Position numbers and translations under genes: made by a program. Of a stretch of 32,653 nucleotides of DNA, positions 1-8,240 are shown one piece after another (position 1 is the stretch's first letter; each line of letters begins with the position of its first letter). The notes beneath the pieces are model-generated. The model was not told where the DNA came from and did not search any database. It was given only the letters and a program-made list of their open reading frames with translations. This DNA is from Deltaproteobacteria bacterium (lineage in GTDB: Bacteria > Myxococcota_A > UBA796 > UBA2385). The stretch covers positions 1-32,653 of the forward strand of contig JAGYJW010000064.1 in assembly GCA_018401435.1 (NCBI GenBank). Reading direction: 5' to 3'.

Positions 1-1127
1 AGGTCGGCGAGCAGCGCCAGCATCGGGTCCAGGGCCGCAGCACCCAGGCGCTGGCAGCGGGCCGGGCTCCAGCCCTGCTCGGCATCTGGCAGGTCGGCGT
101 TGTCCTTGAAGGGCATCTCCAGGGTCATGGCCAGGCAATCGAAGCGGTCGGCGATGGCGCTGGTGCACATGGTCATATTGGCCTGACCCGGCGCAGAGAC
201 GGGGTAGCCCCGCGCCGTCTGGAAGTCGGGGCTGGAGCGCATATAGGCGGCCAGGAAGCGAGCCTGCAAATCGTCCAGGCGCGGCGTGCGGCCCGGAGTG
301 CCCTCGGATCCGGCGATGAAATTGTAGGGCAGGGCCTCGTCGCCATGGACATCCAGGCAGAGGTCCACCCCGGTCTGGTCCATGGCATCGCGCACGGCGA
401 GCACCTCGGGGCTGCGTTGTGCGGTGGGCGTCTCCCACTCGCGGTTGAGGTTGGCGCCCGCCGCATTCACCCGCAGGTGGCCGCGGGCGCTGCCGTCGGG
501 GTTCATATTGGGCACGATGTCAAAGACCGCGCCTTGCAGCAGGCGGCGGGCCACCGGGTCGGCCGGGTCCAGCACCCGGCAGAGGAAGCCCTCCATCCAC
601 CACTCGGCCATGGTCTCGCCGGGGTGCTGTCGGGCGATCACCCACAGCCGCCGCTTGCCCGGGCCTGGGCTGCCAACCCGCACCCGGTCCAGATCGCGGC
701 CATCCAGCGTCAGCCCCAGCCGGTCCACCCGGGCGAGGGGGGAGGCCTGGCAGCGGGCCAGCAGGTCGGCGTGGCGCTCCAGGGAATAGGGCGCAAAGTA
801 GGCCACCCAGAGCAGATCGGCGTCGGGGCGATGGGCGATGGTGAGCACGCCGTCGGCATAGGTGGTGGGCACCCGTCGCCAGGTCTGGCGGTCGGTGGAC
901 ACGCAGGCAGAATAGCCCTCCCATCCGGCGGGATAGCTGCATTGACCTGCATTTTCGATGCACAAACGCAGGTCGATGCCCCGGGCGCCGGCCACCCGGA
1001 AATGAAACCACTGCTTGTGCTCGTCGCCCACATCGTTGCGAATGGCCAGGCGCACCGCCTGGGGATCCGAAGCGTCCAGGACCTGGATATTTCCGCTGTC
1101 AAAGGCGGCCGAGATGGCGAGGGTCAT
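1..1127 (-). CDS. M14-family (Nna1/CCP-like) cytosolic zinc carboxypeptidase, C-terminus cut by window edge
   Basis: The frame is open from ATG at 1127 to the left edge: 375 codons seen, with only a short tail expected beyond the window. Residues 1-130 look like the beta-sandwich N-domain typical of bacterial cytosolic carboxypeptidases (opening MTLAISAAFDSGNIQVL). The M14 catalytic domain follows: zinc ligands H168 and E171 in RQHPGE, the NPDG and NLNREW substrate-binding segments near residues 209-231, third zinc ligand H261 in DVHGDE, and catalytic E337 in TLEMPFKD. All key residues are present, so an active metallocarboxypeptidase is likely. No signal peptide is visible, so it should act in the cytoplasm. 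Eukaryotic relatives trim C-terminal glutamates from tubulin; the bacterial substrates are not established. Its ATG overlaps the stop of the upstream acyltransferase gene (ATGA, 1124-1127), indicating translational coupling. Confidence 0.9.
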   Translation of the reverse strand, partial: MTLAISAAFDSGNIQVLDASDPQAVRLAIRNDVGDEHKQWFHFRVAGARGIDLRLCIENAGQCSYPAGWEGYSACVSTDRQTWRRVPTTYADGVLTIAHRPDADLLWVAYFAPYSLERHADLLARCQASPLARVDRLGLTLDGRDLDRVRVGSPGPGKRRLWVIARQHPGETMAEWWMEGFLCRVLDPADPVARRLLQGAVFDIVPNMNPDGSARGHLRVNAAGANLNREWETPTAQRSPEVLAVRDAMDQTGVDLCLDVHGDEALPYNFIAGSEGTPGRTPRLDDLQARFLAAYMRSSPDFQTARGYPVSAPGQANMTMCTSAIADRFDCLAMTLEMPFKDNADLPDAEQGWSPARCQRLGAAALDPMLALLAD

Positions 1128-2413
1128 GGATTCTCCTGGTTGGCGGCGCGCTGGCTGCGGTCGTGGCTGAGCCACTCCGACAGGACGGTGCCCCACATGT
1201 GGCTGGATTGGCCGGGAACATCCAGCCGGAAGAGCTGGCCCCGCTCGGTGCCATCTTGCACCCGCAAAAAGATCTGGTCACCCAGCTCTGTCGAGACGGC
1301 CAGCAGCGCGGTCCAAGCGGCGGACCAGGGGCGGTCTCCCCCCATGGCAACGCCGTCTGCGTGCACAATCAGGGGGCCAGCGGCCACGGCCACGGGCGCC
1401 CCCCTCTGGGGTATCTCGTGGAGCAGCGCGTGGGGGTGCTGCGCGGCCTCGGCGCTGCGGGCGAAGCGGTCGGGGTCCAGGACCGGCGGGCTGCCAAAGT
1501 GGCCCCGCATCTGGTCATAGGCCTCCGCCACGGTGAAGGTGGGCGCCCCCGCCTCACCGTGAAGCACCGCGTCGAGGTCCAGCCGCCAGGCCGCACCACA
1601 GCCGGCGCAGCGCACCGTGTCCCGACGCCGCCCCGATACCGCCAAGCCCCCCAGCGACCCGCAGGCGGGGCAGGCCCACAGCAGCTGGTCGAGGCCTTCT
1701 GCGATGCGAAAGCCGAAGGCCCGCCGCGCGGGGTCCCGCCGGGGCTCCACATGCAGGCGCCGGCGCACATCCTCGGTGATCTCTTCGGCGCTGAGGTGCG
1801 CGGGATAGCGCACGGGGCCGCTATAGTCGATCTCCACCGGAATCCAGCGCGGGTAGCGGGCCCAGCGCGGCGCCACCAGGTAGCCCGACTCGATGCGGCC
1901 AAAGAGCACCCGCGCGTCCAGACGCTGGATGAGGCGCCCGATGCCCGGCAAGATGGGCATGGGCCGCCCGGTCCAGGAGCGCACTCCCTCGGGGAAGAGC
2001 GTGATGGCGTGCCCGGCGTCGTAGTGGTCGGCCAGGGTCTGCATGCTGGCGCGATCCCGCACATACTTCATCTTGGGAAAGGCCCCCAGCGCCCCCAGAT
2101 AGGGCCCCAGCAGGGGCACCCGCAGCACGCTGGTGGCCGCCATGAAGCGCGAGGGCCGCCACATGTGCAGGGCCACCCAGAAGGGGTCGAGCATGCCCAC
2201 GTGGTTGGACAGCAGCAGCAAGGGCCGTCCGTCGTCCACCGGGGGGAGGTTCTTGACCCGGGTGCGAAAGACCAGGCGATCCACGCACCACCAGATCAGC
2301 CAGGTGCTTCGGTAGATCGCCCAAGACCAGGGCGACAGCCCATAAAAGGGCCGCGGCTTCTGGCTGGACGCCGGGTCGGGTTCGGCGGCGACCATCACCG
2401 GCGGATAACCCAC
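1124..2413 (-). CDS. PlsC/LPLAT-type acyltransferase with C-terminal zinc ribbon and extra domain
   Basis: Encodes 429 residues. The N-terminal half is a 1-acyl-glycerol-3-phosphate acyltransferase-like domain with the HX4D motif (NHVGMLD, H71 and D76) and the FPEG motif at 140-143, which transfers acyl chains to a glycerophospholipid or a related acceptor at the inner membrane. The second half is atypical: a four-Cys zinc ribbon (C248, C251, C269, C272), then about 150 residues ending in a compact segment (LGDQIFLRVQDG... FRL... WGTVLSEWL) that looks PH/GRAM-like. Typical PlsC proteins are about 240 residues and lack this tail. Start is uncertain: GTG 2413 has a weak GGGG upstream, while ATG 2395 also fits. 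It is the first gene of a two-gene unit with the carboxypeptidase and is divergent, by 29 bases, from the lipoprotein gene at 2443. The acyl acceptor cannot be inferred. Confidence 0.85.
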   Translation of the reverse strand: MGYPPVMVAAEPDPASSQKPRPFYGLSPWSWAIYRSTWLIWWCVDRLVFRTRVKNLPPVDDGRPLLLLSNHVGMLDPFWVALHMWRPSRFMAATSVLRVPLLGPYLGALGAFPKMKYVRDRASMQTLADHYDAGHAITLFPEGVRSWTGRPMPILPGIGRLIQRLDARVLFGRIESGYLVAPRWARYPRWIPVEIDYSGPVRYPAHLSAEEITEDVRRRLHVEPRRDPARRAFGFRIAEGLDQLLWACPACGSLGGLAVSGRRRDTVRCAGCGAAWRLDLDAVLHGEAGAPTFTVAEAYDQMRGHFGSPPVLDPDRFARSAEAAQHPHALLHEIPQRGAPVAVAAGPLIVHADGVAMGGDRPWSAAWTALLAVSTELGDQIFLRVQDGTERGQLFRLDVPGQSSHMWGTVLSEWLSHDRSQRAANQENP

Positions 2414-2442
2414 GGGCAGCCCCGTCCACAGAGAGAAGCCCG

Positions 2443-3348
2443 ATGCGCACCCTTGCCATGATTCTGGCCCTGGCGGCCTGTGAAGGGGCCCCCCCGACCC
2501 CCATGCCCGCCCCGGTGACCGACGCTGAGGCCAGCGCAGCCACCGCGGCGATGCTCTGCCGCCTGGCCCAGCGAGCCAGCCTGGACTGCGCGGTGCAAGG
2601 CGCGGTCGCCCGCCTGGGCAGCAGCCAGATCGAGGCGGTGGCCCAGGTCACCCGCTTCCTGGTCCTGCCAGCCAAGACCCTGGGCATGGGCAGCCAGGCC
2701 CAGGCCATCCCCGGCGAGGTGCAGGTGGCCCTGTCGGTGACCTTGAAGGTGGACGGGGTCCCCCTGGTCACCGGCACGGTGGATGAGGCCGGCAGCGACA
2801 CGGACCTGGAAAAGGCGCGGGTTGCGGCCATCGAAGCTGCCGCGCAACGCTTCACCCTGAGCACCGGGATCGCCGTGCTGGACGCCGTCGCAGGGGGCGG
2901 CGGGGCCCCCATGCTCGCCGCCATGGGCCTGCAGGCGCCGGCCCAGCAGGTAGAGGGCCGCACCGTCACGGCCGCCTGGCCCATCCTGCGGGGCATCGGC
3001 TTCGACCCCAAGCTCAGCCAGAAGATGGGGCCCAATGTGGCCAGCATGGGGGCGGCCCTCGGGCCCTTCCTGGCGGGCCTGCCCACCGAAGGCCGCCACG
3101 CGATCCAGGTCAAGGCCCGCCTGGGCGGGGGCGGGGCGCCGGGCCCTTGCGGGATCCTGCCGCCGGTGGCCCTGACCGACGGGGGGTCGGCCTCCATCGT
3201 GCCCCTTCAAGGCGAGGTCTATGTGAATGGCAGCCTGGTTCCCGACATCTGTGCCCTGTCCCAGCCGGTGGCCTGGCCCCTTCCCCAGGGGGGGGCCACA
3301 TTGGAATGGGACCAGGTCTTCGTGGTGGGGCCCGTTCTCAGCCCGTGA
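2443..3348 (+). CDS. Predicted lipoprotein of unknown function
   Basis: A 301-residue protein with a very short signal peptide and lipobox LALAAC, so Cys13 would be lipidated; Glu at +2 suits outer-membrane sorting. The mature part is not a family I recognise. Residues 25-120 contain an Ala-rich helical start and a beta-rich segment (VQVALSVTLKVDGVPLVTGTV) followed by a long Ala-rich helix. A Gly-rich stretch (GGGGAP) lies near residues 149-155, and the C-terminal third is beta-rich with two Cys (PGPCG and PDICAL) that might form a disulfide. The codon pattern is strongly GC3-rich, which supports real coding. ATG 2443 is preceded by AGAGAAG at 2432-2438. GATAAC at 2404-2409 is a possible -10. 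It lies 62 bases before the FG-GAP lipoprotein gene on the same strand. Confidence 0.75.
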   Translation: MRTLAMILALAACEGAPPTPMPAPVTDAEASAATAAMLCRLAQRASLDCAVQGAVARLGSSQIEAVAQVTRFLVLPAKTLGMGSQAQAIPGEVQVALSVTLKVDGVPLVTGTVDEAGSDTDLEKARVAAIEAAAQRFTLSTGIAVLDAVAGGGGAPMLAAMGLQAPAQQVEGRTVTAAWPILRGIGFDPKLSQKMGPNVASMGAALGPFLAGLPTEGRHAIQVKARLGGGGAPGPCGILPPVALTDGGSASIVPLQGEVYVNGSLVPDICALSQPVAWPLPQGGATLEWDQVFVVGPVLSP

Positions 3349-3410
3349 AGGATGGCGGAAGGGTGCAGGTCGACCGAAACCGGGACAAGAGTGGGTATCC
3401 TGGAGGTTGC

Positions 3411-6400
3411 ATGTCCCTGCGCCCGCTCTCCCTGCTCGTCCTGTTGGCTGGCCTGCCGCTGTCCCTGATCGCCTGTGGGGACAAGGAGGGCGAAGGCCAG
3501 GCCGATGGTGCCAATGGCACCGACGGGGCCGATGGCACCGACGATGAAGATGGCACCGATGGCACCGATGGATCCGAGGATCCGGCCACCCTGGAGCTGG
3601 GCGCCCGGCTGAAGCTGGATCCCGGCTCCGTCTTTGAAGTGACCGGTGGCAACATCGTTCTCACAGTCGAGGCCAGGGCCAGCGGCCCCGATGGCAGCGA
3701 CCGGCCGCTGGCGGAAACCGTCGCAGAGATGAGCTTCAGCGCATCGTTTTCCGATGGTTCCGAGCTGCCGGTCGAGGCCGAGGTGGACGCCGAGGGGCTG
3801 CTGGTGCTGCACATCCCGGTTCCCGGGGGGCTTGCACCCGATCGCGGCGAAAGGACCAGCTTCAACCTTATCTTTGGCGGTAATCCCGAGGGTGCTTCCA
3901 ACGAGAACGCCATCGGGCTCTATGTGGATCCCACCGACCTGATGTCGGACTTCGCCGGGGACCAGACGGGCCACCTCGATCGCAGCGACGCCACCGACGT
4001 GACCCTCTGCCATGTGGCCGCCGTGGACGCCGATGAGGACGGCCTGATCGAGGTGCTCAGCCTGGGCGTGCAGGCCAACCGCGCGGTGTTGCGGGCCTGC
4101 GTCTCCGACGGGGGGGACCCGGCTGAGTGGCTTTGTGAAGACACGGTGCTCGAAGCCGCAAAAGACCTGCTCTGTGGCCAGACCGAACACTTCCGCTATG
4201 ACACGGGGCCAGTGGGCATCGGCGCCACCCTGTCCACCACGTCGGGCCAGCCCATGCGCGCCCACATGACCTGGGATGGCAGCGACGTGGGCGGCGCGGT
4301 GCTGGAGGACCTGCCCTCGGGGGCCGCCTTCGGGGTGGTCCTGGGCATCAACAACACCAAGCGCGAGCCCGAGACCCCGCTGACCGCCCTGCTGTCCATC
4401 AGCCCCACGGGGGGCGGTCGCTGGGACGGCAACTACAGCGACGGCACCACCCCCGGCACCTGGTCGGCCCTGGGCACGGTGACGCCCACGATGCTGGGCG
4501 AGGGTCACGCCTGGGCCGGGCTCTTCACCGATCGCGACCTGTCGGGGGGCCCCAACGAGGCCGAGACGCCCTGGACCTGGTCCATCGACCCCTCGGCCAT
4601 CCGCGAAGGCGGCAAGCTGAATGTGGCCGTGCACCAGTGGAGCGCGGGCGCCGGCGGCTTCGTGCAAATCAAGACCATCGAGGTGGACGCCCCGGATTTC
4701 ACCATCCAGGCCGCCACCGCCATCGGTGAGGACCTCGACGGCGATGGGCACCCCGAGCTTGTTGTCGAGGCTTGGGGCGAGGGGCGGCACGCGGCCTGGG
4801 TGCTGCCCGCCGCCACCGACAAGGCCAGCCGCCTGCCGGTGCGCCGTCTCAGCAGCCCCTGGCACCACCTCGCCGACGCTGTGCTGGTGGGCGACGATGG
4901 CAGCCTCGCCGTCCCCCAGAGCAGCTTTGCCTTGGACGACGCCGACGGCGGCCTGCTGGTGGGTGCTTTCCTGCTCCCGCAGGGCCAGGAGTTCAGCGCC
5001 GACGCCGCGCCCGCCCGCATCCTCCACATCCGCCAGAGCTGGTCGGTGGACGAGGTGATGGTCGAGGACCGCACCGAGGTGTCGCCGGTGGAGGGCGGCA
5101 TCCTGGGCAGCAGCACCGTGGCCCGCACCACCCCCCCCACCAGCGGGCACGGCGTCTGCGTCTTCGGGCGCTGCTTCGCCAGCCGGGGCTACACGGGCCG
5201 CGGCCGCCTCTTCGTCGGGGGCGGCGATGGCAGCAGCACGGCCAGCGCGATGGCCGGAGAGCTGCTCAGCGTCGGCCAGGACAGCGGCGGCGACCTCGTC
5301 GTCTACCGCGCCGGGGTCGCCATGGACAACCCCCTGTTCCAGGCCAGCACCGGCGCCGGGACCAACGTGCTGGCCAGCCTGACCTGGGGCTCCGGCGGGC
5401 CCGCCCTGGCCTTGGACGGCGTGACCCTGATGGAGGTCTCCGGCGAAGGGGGCCTGGCCCTCCTCGCGGGCAACGGCATCGAGCCGATGTCTGGCTGGGA
5501 GTTCCAGCCCATCGCCCAGACCGACATCTGGGCCGCCCGCGCCCTGACCGCACCCAGCCTCACCTATGATGTGCACCTGTCCTACGATGGCAACGAGGGC
5601 TGGGGCAGCCTTCCCGCCGACACCGTGCTAGGCGGCAGCACCCAGCCCGTGCTGTTGAGCCCCGCCCTCTCCGACGAGGAGGGCGCCTTGCTGGGCTGGC
5701 GCGATGGCAGCGGCCAGACCTGGCTGGCCATCGTGGATGTCGCCGCCCTGTCGCTCCAGGCCGAGGGCCCCTTGCCCCTGCTGCAGGGCCCGGTGGCGGT
5801 GGGGGAGCCCCTGGTGGACCCCGACGGCGAGCTGGGCCTGTCCCCCCTCAACCCCGGCATGATGGGCCTGCCCCGCCGCATCATCGCCGACACCCCCTTC
5901 TTGTCCATGGAGGACCTGGAGAGACGCTTCGAAGACTGGGACGAGCCCATGGAGGTGCCCTTCGCCGGCTACGACCAGGCCTATGGCCCGGTTGTGCTCA
6001 GCACCGGTTCGGCCGAGGGCGGCAACGAGACGGTCTATGTCGCGGCCTTCGACAGCCTTGATGCGATCCGCACCACCCCGCTGAGCGAGCCCCGCACCGC
6101 CAACACAATGCTGCTGGTGCCCCGCATCGCCGCCAGCCTGCTGCCCGACACGCCGCCGGTGGTGGTGGCCGTGGCCGCCAATGGCGACAGCAGCCTGCTC
6201 TTCTTCGATGCCAACGGCCTGGCCGCCCGCACCGCCTTCATCCCATTCCCGGCCGCCCCCGATCAGCCGATGAGCGCGGGCGACCTCAACGGAGATGGGC
6301 TCAGCGACCTCATCTTCGGGTCGGGCAGCGGCGCCGCGCTGGTGCTGTCGGACGGGGCGGGCGGCGCCCTGAGCGGCGAGGGCGTGCCCAGCCGATCGGT

Positions 6401-6518
6401 CACCAACTTCGACGGCATGCTGGCCGGCGGCACCGCCTGGATGGAGTGCGCGGTGGATGGCAATGGCGGCAGCGGCAGCACCCGCGGCCGGGCCGTCTAC
6501 GGCAGCTCGACCCCCTGA
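3411..6518 (+). CDS. Large FG-GAP/VCBS-like surface lipoprotein with Asp/Gly/Thr linker
   Basis: Start chosen at ATG 3411: GGAGG at 3402-3406 sits 4 bases upstream and the encoded N-terminus is a proper lipoprotein signal (MSLRPLSLLVLLAGLPLSLIAC, lipobox LIAC). The frame is open further upstream to 3147, but that part overlaps the previous gene in another frame. The 1035-residue product has a DG(T/A)-rich linker (about residues 32-54) and then a long beta-rich ectodomain. Acidic FG-GAP-type calcium loops are visible: DADEDGLIE near 206, DLDGDGHPELVV at 441, DLNGDGLSDLIFG at 958. These are usual in integrin-like beta-propellers used for adhesion or structural display. Cys pairs near 500-600 (CVFGRC) suggest disulfides outside the cytoplasm. 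No catalytic motif is seen. The likely place is the outer-membrane surface; the ligand is unknown. Confidence 0.85.
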   Translation: MSLRPLSLLVLLAGLPLSLIACGDKEGEGQADGANGTDGADGTDDEDGTDGTDGSEDPATLELGARLKLDPGSVFEVTGGNIVLTVEARASGPDGSDRPLAETVAEMSFSASFSDGSELPVEAEVDAEGLLVLHIPVPGGLAPDRGERTSFNLIFGGNPEGASNENAIGLYVDPTDLMSDFAGDQTGHLDRSDATDVTLCHVAAVDADEDGLIEVLSLGVQANRAVLRACVSDGGDPAEWLCEDTVLEAAKDLLCGQTEHFRYDTGPVGIGATLSTTSGQPMRAHMTWDGSDVGGAVLEDLPSGAAFGVVLGINNTKREPETPLTALLSISPTGGGRWDGNYSDGTTPGTWSALGTVTPTMLGEGHAWAGLFTDRDLSGGPNEAETPWTWSIDPSAIREGGKLNVAVHQWSAGAGGFVQIKTIEVDAPDFTIQAATAIGEDLDGDGHPELVVEAWGEGRHAAWVLPAATDKASRLPVRRLSSPWHHLADAVLVGDDGSLAVPQSSFALDDADGGLLVGAFLLPQGQEFSADAAPARILHIRQSWSVDEVMVEDRTEVSPVEGGILGSSTVARTTPPTSGHGVCVFGRCFASRGYTGRGRLFVGGGDGSSTASAMAGELLSVGQDSGGDLVVYRAGVAMDNPLFQASTGAGTNVLASLTWGSGGPALALDGVTLMEVSGEGGLALLAGNGIEPMSGWEFQPIAQTDIWAARALTAPSLTYDVHLSYDGNEGWGSLPADTVLGGSTQPVLLSPALSDEEGALLGWRDGSGQTWLAIVDVAALSLQAEGPLPLLQGPVAVGEPLVDPDGELGLSPLNPGMMGLPRRIIADTPFLSMEDLERRFEDWDEPMEVPFAGYDQAYGPVVLSTGSAEGGNETVYVAAFDSLDAIRTTPLSEPRTANTMLLVPRIAASLLPDTPPVVVAVAANGDSSLLFFDANGLAARTAFIPFPAAPDQPMSAGDLNGDGLSDLIFGSGSGAALVLSDGAGGALSGEGVPSRSVTNFDGMLAGGTAWMECAVDGNGGSGSTRGRAVYGSSTP
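3504..3572 (+). repeat. Degenerate 9-base DGT/DGA linker repeat after a lipobox
   Basis: Within the preceding gene, codons encode an irregular run of Asp-Gly-(Ala/Asn/Thr) triplets just after the lipidated Cys. The underlying DNA is built from variants of GGCACCGAT/GGCACCGAC. It works as a flexible acidic tether between the membrane anchor and the folded domain (inference), and being in-frame 9-mers it can change length without frameshift. Confidence 0.7.
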
Positions 6519-6600
6519 GCGGCGCGGCCGCGGCCTCGCGGCGCGGGAGGGGGCCTCGTCTCGCGACGTGAGATAGGGCCCGCACAGACCCGAGACGCCC

Positions 6601-7074
6601 GTGCACAACAACGATGTCCTCCGCAGCCTCCGCTTCGCCTTGAACCTCGACGACAGCGCGGTGGCCCGCCTGGCCGCCCTGGGCGGCGTCGCTCTGACCG
6701 AAGAGGAGGCCTGGGCCCGCACCGGCCGCGAGGGCGAATTCGGCGCGGTCCCCTGCCAGGATGATGCCCTGGGCGCCTTTCTGGACGGGCTGGTCCTGGA
6801 GCGCCGGGGCCCGCCGGATCCGACGCGGCCCCCACCGCCCCCGGTGCCCCTCAGCAACAACGAGATCCTCAAGAAGCTCCGCATCGCCCTGGAGCTGCGC
6901 ACCGAGGACATGCTGGCCATCGCCGAGGCCGGTGGCCAGAAGCTGTCGTCGGCCGAGCTGAGCGCCCTGCTGCGAAGGCCCGACCACAAGCACTACCGAG
7001 AGTGCGGAAACCAGCTGCTGCGGCGCTTCTTGCGTGGGCTCACCCTGCGCCTGCGCCCGGTCGTGGCAGGCTGA
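6601..7074 (+). CDS. yehS: DUF1456 family protein (YehS-like)
   Basis: A GTG start gives 157 residues that match the DUF1456 pattern closely: an opening NNDVLRSLRFAL, a Leu-rich centre, LDGLVLERRG, a Pro-rich hinge (DPTRPPPPPVP, about residues 76-86), then NNEILKKLRIALEL, LLRRPDHKHYRECGNQ and LRRFLRGL. The family is a tandem duplication: two roughly 70-residue helical repeats each opening with an NN(D/E)-(V/I)-L-(R/K) motif, both visible here. The molecular function of YehS is not established. No signal peptide or membrane segment is seen, so it is cytoplasmic. The stop lies 12 bases before the next gene, so the two are probably co-transcribed. Upstream (6519-6600) there is a GC palindrome and a TAGGGC that might be a -10. 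Confidence 0.9.
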   Translation: MHNNDVLRSLRFALNLDDSAVARLAALGGVALTEEEAWARTGREGEFGAVPCQDDALGAFLDGLVLERRGPPDPTRPPPPPVPLSNNEILKKLRIALELRTEDMLAIAEAGGQKLSSAELSALLRRPDHKHYRECGNQLLRRFLRGLTLRLRPVVAG

Positions 7075-7086
7075 GGAGGGACGGCG

Positions 7087-8217
7087 ATGCCACGCTTGAT
7101 CGCCGCGCTGCCCGAGGGCCCCGTGGACATCATCGGCGATATCCACGGCGAGATTGACGCCCTGGACCGCCTGCTCGAAAAGCTGGGCGTGGATGTGACC
7201 GCCCGCCGCGCCACCCGGCCGCTGGTCTTTGTGGGCGACCTGGTGGACCGCGGCCCCGACAGCGTGGCGGTGGTGCAGCGGGTGGCCGACCTGGTGGACG
7301 CCGGGCTGGCCACGGTGGTGCTGGGCAACCACGAGCTCAACCTGCTTCAAGGCGACCGCAAGCAGGGCAATGGCTGGTTCTGGGGTGAGGGGGGCGGAGG
7401 GGCGCCCGACCACTTCACCCTCACCCGGCAGGGCGTAGGCGTGCGCCACCTCTTCCAAAGCCGCGGAGCCACCGAATCCGAGCGCCGCTTCATCCTGGAC
7501 TTCTTCCGCACCCTGCCCCTCGTCGCCCAGAACACGCACCTGCGGGTGGTTCACGCCGCCCCGCAGCCCGACGCCATCGCCGCATTGCCGGTGGAGGGCG
7601 ATGTGGTGGCCCTGGCGGCCGAGGCCGACGCCCGGACCCGCGCCGCCCTGGACGCCCTGGACATCCGCGAGAAGGCCCGGCAGGAGCGGGCGCGCTGGGC
7701 CGAGCTGCGCGACTACAACCTGCGTCCCACCGAGATGCTCGAGCATGTGGCCCTCGAGGCGAAGGCCGAGCAGAGCGGCAACCCCATCTCCATCCTCACC
7801 AGCGGGCTGGAGATGCGCATCGACTACAAAGACATCTTCTATGCCGGGGGAAAGTGGCGCTTTGTCGCCCGGGATCCCTGGTGGACCCAATACGGGACCG
7901 AAGAGACGGAGCCCGACCCGCACTTTGTGGTCGTGGGCCACTACTGGCGCCGCCGGCCCGGCCAGCACAACCCCGACAAGGCCGATGTCTGGCGCTCCGA
8001 GCGGGACTACGGCTGGTCGGGTCCGCGGGAGCGCGCCTTCTGCGTGGACTTCAGCGTCGGCCGCCGCTTCGCTGAACGCGTGAACGGCGTTCACCCCAGC
8101 GCCTTCGCCGGGGGTCTCGCCGCCTTGCGCTGGCCCGAAGGCGCGCTGGTCTTTGACGACCGCCCCGACGCGGTGACCACCGGCTTGTCTGCCCCCGCCG
8201 CCCTCCGCAAGGGGTAG
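7087..8217 (+). CDS. PPP-type metallophosphoesterase (serine/threonine phosphatase or ApaH-like)
   Basis: A 376-residue cytoplasmic protein carrying the PPP-family signature in order: GDIHG (residues 17-21), GDLVDRG (50-56), GNHEL (80-84), then later metal-binding His in VVHAAP and VVGHYWR. These bind two metal ions that activate water for phosphoester hydrolysis. The family includes protein phosphatases, diadenosine tetraphosphate hydrolases (ApaH) and PrpE; the sequence alone does not tell which. At 376 residues it is longer than ApaH (about 280), with an insertion (about residues 170-290) rich in Ala/Arg/Glu helices between the two His motifs. ATG 7087 is preceded by GAGGAGGG (7073-7080), a strong ribosome site. 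It follows yehS by 12 bases and precedes the glycogen synthase gene by 23. Confidence 0.88.
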   Translation: MPRLIAALPEGPVDIIGDIHGEIDALDRLLEKLGVDVTARRATRPLVFVGDLVDRGPDSVAVVQRVADLVDAGLATVVLGNHELNLLQGDRKQGNGWFWGEGGGGAPDHFTLTRQGVGVRHLFQSRGATESERRFILDFFRTLPLVAQNTHLRVVHAAPQPDAIAALPVEGDVVALAAEADARTRAALDALDIREKARQERARWAELRDYNLRPTEMLEHVALEAKAEQSGNPISILTSGLEMRIDYKDIFYAGGKWRFVARDPWWTQYGTEETEPDPHFVVVGHYWRRRPGQHNPDKADVWRSERDYGWSGPRERAFCVDFSVGRRFAERVNGVHPSAFAGGLAALRWPEGALVFDDRPDAVTTGLSAPAALRKG

Positions 8218-8221
8218 GCTG
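8214..8221 (+). promoter_or_regulatory. GTAGGCTG octamer, putative extended -10 ahead of glgA
   Basis: GTAGGCTG overlaps the stop of the phosphoesterase gene, 19 bases before the glgA ATG. TAGGCT keeps the T-A-N3-T core of a -10 box. The same octamer occurs ahead of three other genes in this window (11199, 22090 and, on the minus strand, 25989). No convincing -35 is seen. Confidence 0.4.
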
Positions 8222-8240
8222 CCCGGCCAAAGAGGTGGCC

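Noticed and set aside
3504..3572. DG-rich 9-mer repeats as a CRISPR array or other repeat element
   Set aside because: Units are 9 bases, in frame and coding, with no unique spacers.
6523..6532. CGCGGCCGCG palindrome after the FG-GAP gene as terminator or operator
   Set aside because: A palindrome without a loop and in a GC-rich context arises easily; no T-tract follows.
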